The position numbers were made by a program, and so were the translations under genes. The notes beneath the pieces were generated by a model. The model saw nothing but the letters and a program-made list of their open reading frames with translations. It made no database searches and was not told where the DNA came from. From Hydractinia symbiolongicarpus (taxonomy: Eukaryota > Cnidaria > Hydrozoa > Anthoathecata > Hydractiniidae): a stretch of DNA of 64,000 nt. Below, in pieces: positions 40,301 through 49,903 of the stretch. Position 1 is the first letter of the stretch; each line of letters begins with the position of its first letter. Location: contig NC_079886.1 of assembly GCF_029227915.1 (NCBI RefSeq), positions 5,518,001 through 5,582,000 on the forward strand, read 5' to 3'.

Positions 40301-42113
40301 TAAAGAAATAGCAAATTTTGACATTTTCTGTCATCAGTAATTATAGGCCTTAAGGGATATGCATTTAAACTTTATCAATGCATAGATATATTATAGAGGT
40401 GAATTGATTACCATTACCAATTTTTTGCTGATGACCCAATAACTTCAGATCTGCAACTTGGTTTGCAATTAAATTTACTGGGTAAGCTTTTATATGCCCT
40501 ATATGTTTACCTGCAAATTTTGATTGCAAAATGACATTAAATCTGAAATTCTTTAACTGTGAAAGACTTTTAACCAACTTTTTAAGCTCCATAATAAAAG
40601 TCCAACATGGAAAATTGAAGAATGTAGATTGTTTATATAAATTAAAAAGAACAGGGGACCAAGGACAGAACCTTGTGGAACACCGTGTTTGATTAAGCAT
40701 TTATCAGAGGAGGTGCCTGAAATTTTAACATGTTGGGTTCTACCTGTTAGATAAGATTTAATCCAATTATTTGCAATTCCCCTGATACCATAGTAAGAAA
40801 GTTTATCAAGAAGTATTTTGTGTTCCACAGTCTCAAAAGCCTTTTGAAAATCAACAAAAACTCCAACTGCAAATTCACCTTTGTCAATAGCATTTCTGAT
40901 TTTTTCAGTTATTTGAATGAGGGCATGATTGGTGCTGTGGTTGTTCCTAAATCCAAACTGGTTTTTATATAAGAGAAAATTATGTGTTAAAAATTTATAG
41001 AGACGATTATAATATAATTTTTCAAAGATTTTGCAAATATTGGACAATAATGATATAGGGCGATAATTTTCAATAAAGTGTTACGCTCCTTTTCTATAAA
41101 CTGGGATAATTCTTGCTTCTTTCAGACAATTTCGGGAAGATACCAGTAGCTAGTGACATGTTAAAGAGACTAAGAAAAAAGAAAATTTTGCTAGCTAGCT
41201 ACATAAAAAAGATTTCAGTGTCTTTTCGGATTTTGAGCTATAAAAAAACTGTATAAATTTCGAAAATAGCCATTTCTATACCTAAAAGATTTATTTGGCA
41301 AGTTTAGCTAGCTAGCTAGCTAGCTAGTTGGCTAGAGGTTAGCTACTGGACTGGGATACTTATCTAAGCTACCACGTTATAGCTTGCATTATTTTCTCTT
41401 TTATCAGCCACTAACACTTAACCTCTGGAAATTAAACATAGGAAGTCAACACCTACCTTTTTGGACGATAATTCGTGTCCGATCGTTTTATTAACATCTT
41501 CGAGAATCTTTTCCAAACTTTTTTCGTTTAGTTTACCATTATCACCACCATATTTTGTCACAAAAACAGTAAACAAAGTCGATGTCCCGTTTGTTATCGA
41601 CGAGTTGAATGTTTTGCACACGACACCACTGTAATTGTCTGTTCTTGAAACAACATCGGAAATTAAAAAGTACAAGACTCCTGCAAGGGATTCTCTGAAT
41701 TGTTCTTCGCTTAGTGTTACATTTTCGTCATATTTATACCATTTTAAGAAGTCTTTTGGGGTTAGACACTAAACAAAAACAAACGAAAATAAACAAACGC
41801 CTAAATTTTATTTTTACTTTATGACGTGTAAGGACACAAATCTTAAATAACTTACCAGGTTACATGAAGCATTAGAACTTCTTGAATTGGAACAATTTTT
41901 AAAGTTTAAACCTGTAAACAATTTTTGAATGTCTTTGTATGTAAACACTGTGTGGTTTTCTGGGGACTTTGTACTTGTTTTTAGATGCTCAGCAATCTTA
42001 TCCATTAGATGTTCTCTTTCGTCTCCATGTTCATGTCCATGTCCATGATCATCATCTTCTAGCTTTACTTGTGCAAGCGAAACACACAACAAAAGTATAA
42101 CGGTATACTTCAT
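34360..42113 (-). CDS. SLC39A: LIV-1 type zinc transporter (SLC39A4/A12-like), paralogue 1
   Basis: ZIP-family transporter expected to move Zn2+ into the cytosol. Ten exons on the minus strand: 42113-41856, 41768-41457, 38636-38268, 38129-37946, 37566-37397, 37211-37014, 36545-36450, 35860-35587, 35139-34952, 34503-34360. The sum is 2193 nt, 730 aa. Signal peptide MKYTVILLLCVSLAQVKL, then a His-rich stretch DDDHGHGHEHGDE and a Cys-containing ectodomain to about 374 with the PAL motif CPALIQQ (about 341). Eight membrane segments are expected from about 376. HNFLDG (581) and [10 protein letters not shown] (614) are the LIV-1 metal-site helices. His-rich loops lie near 439-450 and 486-493. The chain ends [13 protein letters not shown]. 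Exons 2, 3 and 4 each start with a Cys codon. The closest human subfamily is judged from the ectodomain layout, not from a tree. Confidence 0.93.
35578..35746 (-). other. near-identical tract shared with paralogue 2 (gene-conversion candidate)
   Basis: 169 bp match 51351-51519 except for two adjacent bases (AG against TA, plus strand). The tract covers the end of the exon encoding HNFxDG and HELPHELG plus the donor GTAAGT. Sequence on both sides is clearly diverged. Confidence 0.85.
38756..39395. repeat. 28-bp intronic minisatellite, about 23 units
   Basis: The unit is AGTTCTGTCAGTTTGAATCA followed by CAAAAGTA, with A/G and CC/TC variants. It lies in the ZIP paralogue 1 intron between exons 2 and 3 and has no coding meaning. 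Confidence 0.92.
39502..39649 (-). mobile_element. Helitron-like element, copy D (148 bp)
   Basis: On the minus strand it starts TCTATATTAAAATGCCCGTA and ends with a perfect hairpin GTGGATTTTCCAC, nine bases, then CTAG before T. This is the clearest example of the family's two termini. Confidence 0.65.
40155..40611. mobile_element. longer foldback MITE inserted beside LINE sequence
   Basis: The left arm GGGACCCAAGGTATAAAATG and ATGTTGGACTAATAAAGCCT is mirrored at 40562-40611, but the outermost 20-odd bases of the right arm are missing. The arm sequence matches the 108-bp MITE at 9785-9892. The interior includes the dispersed repeat also found at 8282-8705. Confidence 0.55.
40612..41130 (-). 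pseudogene. non-LTR retrotransposon reverse transcriptase fragment
   Basis: The minus-strand reading gives RT blocks in order: EARIIPVYRKGA, ENYRPISLLSNICKIFEKL, NQFGFRNNHSTNHALIQI, FVDFQKAFETVEHKILLDKL (motif A) and HGVPQGSVLGPLFFLIYINN (motif B), as in CR1/jockey-like elements. It is broken by a TAA between RKGA and ENYRP and a frameshift before EARII. It stops at the MITE boundary before the YADD motif, so it is an inactive fragment. It is antisense to nothing: it lies on the same strand as the host ZIP gene, inside its intron. Confidence 0.85.
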
Positions 42114-42119
42114 TTTTAA

Positions 42120-44080
42120 AAAATATATCCAAAAGTACTACAACACCTTCCCTCGTTGTTAAAATTTATTAATTATAACTTCATCATTCTCTTTTCTATA
42201 ATACAACAAATTAATTATGCATTCCTTTGGTGTTACGTAAAAATAATTAAAACCAATGATCCATAAAAGTCCTTTGAAATCGAGACACGTCCATGCAAAA
42301 AACAAGAGTGAAGCATCCTTTCTCTAGCTTGTATTTACATAATATGTAAATATAACTAAAAATAGCGCTATTATAAAATAATAAATGCTGTATTTTATTT
42401 GTATAAAGTAAAAAGAAGATTCTCTCTGTGTTTATATGCAGTACAAACTACATTATTATTTCAAGCCATATTTGGGACTTTCAACCCACGATCGTTGTAA
42501 TCAGGTTTCTTAACCTAGCTGCTCCAAATATTAAAAGGAAAATATGGAAACTTCATAAGTATCATACAACTAATGTTCAAAAGAAAACAAACACCAACGG
42601 CTTAACATCCTTACGAAAATTCTATGATATAAAAAGAAATCTTAACGTTTAAAAGGATTTAGACGTAAAGTGCAAATTAAAACCTTCTAAACATTAAGAT
42701 TAAACTTTACAAAATTATTGGCAACTATGGTAATGGCTAAAAGTGGCAAAAAGTGAGTAGAAGTAAAAGGATGGAAATTTTATATATAAAATTAAGAATT
42801 AAAAGGGTTTTTATTATAGTCAAGACAGCTATAATCAAGAAATGCGTTTATTTTCTTATTCACTTCGTTCAACCCAAAATAGGTGCCTTATTATCTACGT
42901 AATTTCTTTAAGACTTAGGACGCTATTCGAGAAATGAAAATTTGTGAGTGGAGTCACGATGGGTGGGGAAGTTGTTTTCAAGCATGCGTTATCAGGCAAA
43001 TGCTTATCTTGCCTCGATTACTACAAAAAAAGTTCTCGGCATCAGGGCTTTGTTTTTCCCGGAAACGAGGTTGTATTTTATTTCGAAAAAAGGCACGCAT
43101 TAAAATGTTTTTAGGTATTACAACAGAAGATGAACAAAAATAAAATTTGCTGATGTCCTCTGAATACGACAGTTAGAGTTTGTTACTAACCATGAAATAA
43201 TTCCAGAAGAAAAAAAATATCAAAGGTCAAAAGCATCAATTTTTTTAACTTCTTTCTTTGCCAAAATGTGACTGAATCTGGCCCCTGTTTTGGCACACTA
43301 TCTTCTACTAAAGTGATCTAACAATGCGTTGAAATACGAAATAATAATTAGCTTATTGACCCTTCCGCTAATGACGTTATTTTTGCACGTGTTGTAAAAA
43401 TGCTTGGCAGGAAAAGCTAGAAAAACGAACCTAACATGGTAAATTCCACATCAATATACACTTATGAGAAATTCTAGATGACTTTGCAGGCCACGTTTGG
43501 GGTTCTTTTTCTTTCCTTGCTTACGCCGGATGATGTGACGAGGAGTGAATTGTTCGTGCACATCCAAAATATTAAACTGACACTGATAAAAAGAAACGAC
43601 GTACATTCTAATAGACTGCTCGTCATTTTGAAAACGACAAAGCAAAAAATGTAAAATTAAATAAAGGTAAATGGAATGATTAATCCATGTTTATACATTC
43701 TGGAAACGTTGAAACAAACACATCCAGGTTTTTTTGGAACTTCGTTGTTTTGTTTTGAAATCGTTTTTCCTGACCAAGTAAAATGACGCCAAAAATAATT
43801 ATAAGACATTTGTGCATTTGATTTACGCAAATACTTAATATCTAGCACCTGACGCGCCATGAAATATCTTAAAAAGTAATGGTTCATGAATCCGGGAAAC
43901 TTAAAACGTCAGATAAAAAACTGTTTGCTTATTCATTTCCTTAAAAAAGGTTAAACACGTCGTGTGGATAAAGGGTAATTTTTATGCATAGTCACCGACT
44001 GTGCAGAGAACAGCAGGAAAAATAAAAATGGCGCAAGTTGAATGACAATTATTATTTTAAAATGGCGTCGTAATCAAAAA
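42120..44080. other. upstream region of ZIP paralogue 1, no gene recognised
   Basis: Should contain the promoter of the minus-strand ZIP gene; no TATA box stands out. Short ORFs at 42428-42652, 42934-43143, 43451-43645 and 43657-43887 show no domain, signal or splice support. Confidence 0.5.
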
Positions 44081-44087
44081 TTACAAT

Positions 44088-44651
44088 ATGCTAACCACAA
44101 TGGCGAGTTATGTTTTATTTTTACTTATCGCCATCCTCGTTTCCAGGATTCTTTGTCTCTTTTTGACACTGGACATATTTGAAACGCCATCCAAACGTCA
44201 AAAAGTTTCAATTTGCCCTGGGGACGACGTTGACTTATTACTAACTGGGATTAATCGGGAGCAAATTAAAAAACTTAAAAAACACTCGTAAGAAAATAGA
44301 CATACAAAATAGACGTACAAAAATGCAGAATAACATGAAAACGAGATTAGTTATGAGCAAATTTCAGGATACTAGTTGTTTACATGCAAGTTTGAAAAAT
44401 GTATCAACAAATTGTTGATTTTTACAGCTTTTACCTGGCAGTTTCACATAATTGTAGTTAACACAGTTATAAAGAGGGTATTGGTAGTGGTAGTGTGACA
44501 AAATAAACTAAAATATTGAAGATTTTAAGGGCGTATCTTTTGGTAATGTTACCTAGCTAGTATCATTTTTCGCAGTCTCAGCTGTAGTGACAGGTTAACC
44601 ATCTCGTTTAAGTGGCACGAACACATTTTAAAAAAGGAATTCTCCGTGTAA
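44088..44651 (+). CDS. hypothetical small membrane protein, two exons proposed
   Basis: I do not recognise this protein. Exon 1 (44088-44287) encodes MLTTMASYVLFLLIAILVSR, continuing to ILCLFLTLDIFE: an N-terminal hydrophobic segment that could be a signal anchor. A polar stretch with FETPSKRQKVSICPGDDVDL and REQIKKLKKHS follows. Read through, it stops at once (67 aa). A consensus donor (C then GTAAGA) sits at the end of the ORF, and an acceptor TTTTTCGCAG at 44566-44575 keeps phase into exon 2 (44576-44651), adding 24 residues, for 91 aa in total. An AATAAA lies near 44905. There is no homology support, so it could also be the first exon of a longer gene. Confidence 0.35.
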
Positions 44652-44821
44652 TTTCAATTTTATGGAATTGGAAAATATTAATACTGTCAATTAGTACGTG
44701 CCATCATGCATGCTTCTTTGATCAATTTTTGCCCAAAACAGAACGTTTCTTTAAAAAAAAGACCAAATATAATTTGCGATACATCAGCATAATTGCCAGT
44801 CATTCACCGTGTAAATATCTG

Positions 44822-44860
44822 TCCAACATCGTTCCCTGGAAAGAGCCTGGAAACGAGGTT
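44822..44860. mobile_element. 38-bp palindromic MITE remnant
   Basis: CAACATCGTTCCCTGG at the left is mirrored by CCTGGAAACGAGGTTG at the right with only a few bases between. These are the termini of the MITE at 46739-46829. Flanks ATCTGTC and ATCTTTGTC are a possible decayed target duplication. Confidence 0.5.
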
Positions 44861-45162
44861 GATCTTTGTCAAAAGGAAAGCACTTTACCTCATGGGTGAA
44901 ATTAATAAATTGTTGATTTAATTATTGACTTGTTGTTTCAAGGAATGACTCACTGTTATAAAATAAATTGTTGTTTAAAGCAATGTCTTTGTAGCAGTCT
45001 TAGTAGTAGATGCAGTATTTTTAAAACCGTTTGTGGCAAACGTGAACAAGATTGTTATTACGGAGCAAGATGCTGTAATGTGAAGCATATTCTTAAAATG
45101 ATTATATAGATTATAAAACTTAATTCTATATTTATGCACGATTTTATCAGTCCTGTCCATAA

Positions 45163-45232
45163 CACAAACACACCTGTGCATACACACACCTGTGCATACA
45201 CACACCTGTGCTTACACACACCTGTGCATAAC
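45163..45232. repeat. 15-17-bp tandem repeat, about four units
   Basis: Units of CACACCTGTGCATACA with small changes (CTTACA, ATAACA). The minus-strand Cys/Val-rich ORFs here are translations of this repeat. Confidence 0.8.
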
Positions 45233-46539
45233 ACAAACAATGTTTAATTTCCCAACTAGAGTCTGCTTAAAACCAACTTGGGATATCCTCATATAAAGAA
45301 GTGCTATAAGTTCTAGGAACAAGGTTGCTTTTTTTACTACTTTCTTCCTGTTGAACATTTTTACGAAAAGTCGGCATTAAGTTTATTATTTCCTTACTTA
45401 TTCTAAAGTTTATATTACTCATTTGGTACGTCGTGAACTACTTAAGAGAGTCTAGTGTTCTCATTTAAAATGTTTTTAATTTAAAAACATGTTACATGAA
45501 ACACTAGAATTTAAATATAGTGTGTGGCATGATACAATCACCATAAGAGTATTATTTTAATAGGCTTTTAAGTACAGCTGCTCTCACGGTTGAGCCAACC
45601 TTTTACCGAGGTGTTTTCCACCTTTCACACGGCGCACGGCAGGTAAGATTACCGTCTCTATAAACTAGAAAACAGCAGAAATTCTTGTTTTTGTATATAA
45701 AACAAAAACAACCTTGTCCCTAGGACTTCATTGTTTCTAACAACGATAATCAAAAGGTATTGTAGACAAAGTTGTCATTATGGCAGCGTAGATAATATGT
45801 TGCCAAGGGATTAATAATGCGTTGTTAAGGAATTTAAATCCCTTATTGTCAGTAAGGCTGCAAAAGTTTTTATGGCAAATAGTTTTCCATACTTTAAAAC
45901 TGAAACAATCCCCTTACAATCTCGTTCCCAGGACTTCTTTTTTGCTTTCTGATTGAATGAGATTGAATGAGATTAAATTCTCAAACGAAACTTGCATACA
46001 AATATATGTTATTTTTTGGCTGGTAAAAATCCTCTAATGGAGATTTTACAGCGTGCCAAAGGTTTTTTGCAAACAACCTTGTCTTAATATTTCAGTCGAC
46101 ATGGTAGCAAATTGCTTTCTTGGTGAGTTTTCCGGCCCTCAATTGCTGATAAAAAAATTAATTTGGTGACGCACATGTCAAGTTTTTCATTAAATCATTA
46201 ATTAAACTTTTTTTTCTAACTAATTGCTTTGTTACGCAAGGCTGCGTTCATTAAAGAAAGTTCATATTTTGATAGGTTAAAAAAAATATTGATCTTATTA
46301 AGCATGAGCTAGAAAAATTGTGAGAAGGAAGGAAATAGGTTGAAACAAGATTGCAAAGGCAAAATTCGATGGACATCAACTATTGAAAAGAGTGACGTTG
46401 TTATGTTGGCCCCAATCTCACCGAAATTCACATTAAAAGAATGGATAGTGAGATTTTTCCACTACTTTCAATAATTTCTATATCTACGCTTTAAAAGAGA
46501 CTTTTAGGGGATACTTTGAAATGCGCTCATTTTATTTAA

Positions 46540-46870
46540 CCATCAAATTTCAAATTTTTTTTGCCGATAATCTTCCGACTTTAAACCGGAATTTTGACCA
46601 CAGGTGAACTCAAGGCTGAACTTAAGCAAGCAATAGATGGAATATTTAATTCTCTTTCATACGGCCTGCATCTTGATATCTCAAAGATAAGTAGTCATAA
46701 GTTATGGCTAAAAGAGATGCCAATTTGCATGCTTCGGACAATCTCGTTCCCCGGGCATTTTGCCTTGTTGATGAAGTTGATACTCCGTAATAACGGCTAT
46801 GGGGCCACAAGACCCTGGGGACGAGGTTGTGCTTCGGAATCTAAGGAAGTCAAAGAGTTCCAAATGATGG
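46540..46870 (+). repeat. dispersed repeat copy 1, interrupted by a MITE
   Basis: Shares with 51033-51260 the blocks TTTAAACCGGAATTTTGACCAC, CTTGATATCTCAAAGAT and GATGCCAATTTGCATGCTTC. Copy 1 carries the 91-bp MITE at 46739-46829; copy 2 does not. Confidence 0.65.
46739..46829. mobile_element. 91-bp MITE with 9-bp target duplication
   Basis: The left end CAATCTCGTTCCCCGGGC and the inverted right end CAACCTCGTCCCCAGGGT form terminal repeats. The 9-bp TGCTTCGGA flanks it exactly on both sides (46730-46738 and 46830-46838). Target duplications of 8-10 bp are typical of hAT and Mutator-like elements. Confidence 0.85.
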
Positions 46871-47482
46871 GAGGCGATTAAAAATGAGTGACGTAAATAA
46901 AACATATTATTTCTTTTAATTTTTTATACACAACCTAGCTACTTAAAAAGAAGTATTCAGTAGCTGCTTTTTTCTTTGCAATTCAAAACGACACGACTTT
47001 ACACAAACTTGCTCACAGGCACACCCAGCTCGATGATGTCAAGTTCTCAGATAACTCATACTTATTTTAGAAATATTTATGATATTACTTATTAAGACTT
47101 GAAGTAAATTTCCATGAAGTAACATATGCATCTTGATATTTATTTCTTCAAGTACTTTCGTGCTTGTTTACGTCACTAATCAAGTAAATTTCTCACGGTC
47201 CAATCAGATAGTGTTTTGAGATTGCTGAAGTAATGGAAGTTACGAGGTAGCGTGTTGATCAATATTTAATTAAATAATTAAATAATGCCACAGCGAAAAA
47301 TTTGGAAATGCACATAAACAAAGTTAGTTAGATATGATAAGTTTGGAGGTGTCATGCCAAACTAGAATATTAAATAGAACATCCTTGAAAGCAGATGCAC
47401 GGGCAACCGAACACTCAAAATTGACACCAAAAGTCAATATTAACTTGTCACTGTGCACTTTTCAATATTTACTTGCCACTGT

Positions 47483-47755
47483 TCATTTGTCAGTGTTTAC
47501 AGCGGTATTAGGACTTCGGATTTTATTTGGGTGAATCCATACTTTTGAAATTGTTGCTGACGTCAGCACAACAATTTTTTTTCTGAAGGGCTGCAGAGTA
47601 TAAACCATTTGAATCTTTCGACTGTGTTTGTAAAATGACGAAAAACTCCCTTTGTTTATTAATATTGTCTGCGTTTCTTGATTCCTATTCTCAGATCTCA
47701 AACAAGAGTTGTTGTTATTTATGTCGTCGAAACAACGTCTTTTATTCGGCGGCAT
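47483..47755 (-). CDS. doubtful 90-aa ORF
   Basis: Begins MPPNKRRCFDDINNNNSC with a basic, then Asn-rich, N-terminus that could be coding, but the rest looks unstructured. No domain, membrane segment or convincing donor is seen. It could be a first exon or chance. Confidence 0.15.
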   Translation of the reverse strand: MPPNKRRCFDDINNNNSCLRSENRNQETQTILINKGSFSSFYKHSRKIQMVYTLQPFRKKIVVLTSATISKVWIHPNKIRSPNTAVNTDK

Positions 47756-47759
47756 CGAC

Positions 47760-49900
47760 GCTACAGAAGCAACATTAATTAGGCGTTAGATTTTCAGTTG
47801 CGACGTCGCTACCCGAATCAAACTTCTAATCAACGCCTCGTGTGCACTTGGAGAATGATGTGGATAGATTTTTTAGAAACAATTGGATTGTCTGATATTA
47901 TAAAAAACTAATCGTTAGCCCGTGGGAAAATGCATTATTCTGTCATAGGTTATCTAGTCCGCAGTACCAAAGCTTGGATTTCATCTGCCGGTATTTCGAG
48001 TTAAGCAGGTGCGTTAATTCGAGTTATTCTTTAGCGCCTAATGGAAACATTGATGGCTCCCATTACGCTAATTTTAACGCAGATTAACTCGCGGGCTAAA
48101 TGTGAAAACGTTAATGTGCGCAAACTTGCTTTTGTATGAAAAAAATGAACATGCTGTGAAAAGCCATCTCTACAAAAGTTTCTTTTATATGAAGAACAAG
48201 TAAACAATCGCAGGATTATATATTAATTCTTCTAAAACATTTCCCATATTGTCCAAAAGAATCACGAACCTAAAATTTGAACTATTTTTTTGGTTCAACT
48301 TTCTTCTTTTTATTCTCCCTGTGAAGATCCACGACATCAAGATGTAATTAGGCAAACTCGCGCTAAATATTCAATATCAATGACTCTGAGATAAGGAATT
48401 AGCGCGAAAAAAGTAAAAGCGATTTAACACCAAGTGGAAGCCAAGCTTTAACATGGAATGTTGTGACCTGTTTACACACCCAATTTTCTTAGATTCGGTT
48501 TTGAAAGTTTAGTGTTTTTAGAATAAATACTATATGCTGAAAGGTATTAACAAACCTTAAGGCGCTTCATGACATGACCTGCTGTCATTATTTCTCAGTG
48601 ATAATGAAACACGTAAACTTACTTTTTCAAAAAAAACAACAACAAATATTTGTTCACAACTATCACCATCTTGAAATGGTAGATACTCAAATAAGTATAT
48701 TAATAACATTCTTCTAAAAAATTATTTTACTCTGCTACTGTTAAACAATAGTACTTCTAGAACGAATTTACAAATCCGCATTCATTTAAATATTAGGGAA
48801 TAAACGAAACAACAACAAAGACTACTGGAACGGCGTTGTCAATAACTTTTCATGAAAACGCGCCAAAAATTTATTACAAAAAAATAAACGAAAGTGACGA
48901 AAAATCAAAACAAATATGGCTTCTGTTAAAAATTGCAAAAGAATGTGAAACTGATGAAGGAAATGATAAGAAACGGTGAAAACAAAATTTAGAAGAAAAA
49001 AACTTTATTCGCTTTTTTGCATGCTTTTATCAGCGATATTTCCATCATATCAAATTTGTATCTGCACAAGTTTATTGAAAAAATAGTATTTTTATTGTCG
49101 TAGACGGCCCCGTCTCTGTTTCGTAAATCCAACTCAGTGATCGATGGTCAATTTTGAGTGCGACTTTTATCTAGACATGATAAAAAATTCGAGGCTAATA
49201 ATGGAAAAGATTGTCACGTGATGTAAACAAGTTTTCTATCTTGTTTAGTGGAATAAATATGTCACACATAAACCGCCTTTATTAAGACATGTATACGAAC
49301 TGTATCTTTGTTAAATACAGTAGTTTTCGCAGTTTACATTTATCTTTTTTGAAATTGAGAAAATTATTGAGTACTATACAAGGTCAAAATTACGGTCAAA
49401 ATTACGTCTAGAAAACTGACTATGTTAAAAATAAGTCAAATATGATCCAATAATTGTGCTTATAAATAATTTGTGTTTACCTAAGACCATTTATTATATT
49501 TTAAATTTATCTATTAGTGTGAGAGTGCGTATAATAAGTCTTTTTGAGTTTACCTTTGTTCATGTACTGCAGGTTTAAAACACGCTGCGTATCAGTTATA
49601 GTGACAAGCCAGGATACGGGCTCAGTCTCTAAAAACTACGCAACAGGTACGACTCAGTTTAGTTGCCCATTTCGAGTATCAACATATTGTTTTCATTTGT
49701 GAAAAAGTATAGAGAAAAACGGCAAGTGTGATTATAATAGTAACATCGCATCATAGTCAAGTGTGAATTAACACGCGAAAATAACTAGGCGACGAATATG
49801 TAATACTTCTAATGAAAATAAACTTGCGAAAGTTTCATTATCCTGTATCTACTTGTCTAGCTAGATACCAAATGCGACACTAAAAGGGTTTACGTGCTAT
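47760..49900. other. spacer downstream of ZIP paralogue 2, no gene recognised
   Basis: Should include the 3' UTR of the minus-strand ZIP gene; an inverted AATAAA occurs near 49490. A degenerate Helitron-like 3' end (inverted GGCTAACGATTAG) is near 47910. Nothing else is recognisable. Confidence 0.5.
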
Positions 49901-49903
49901 CAT

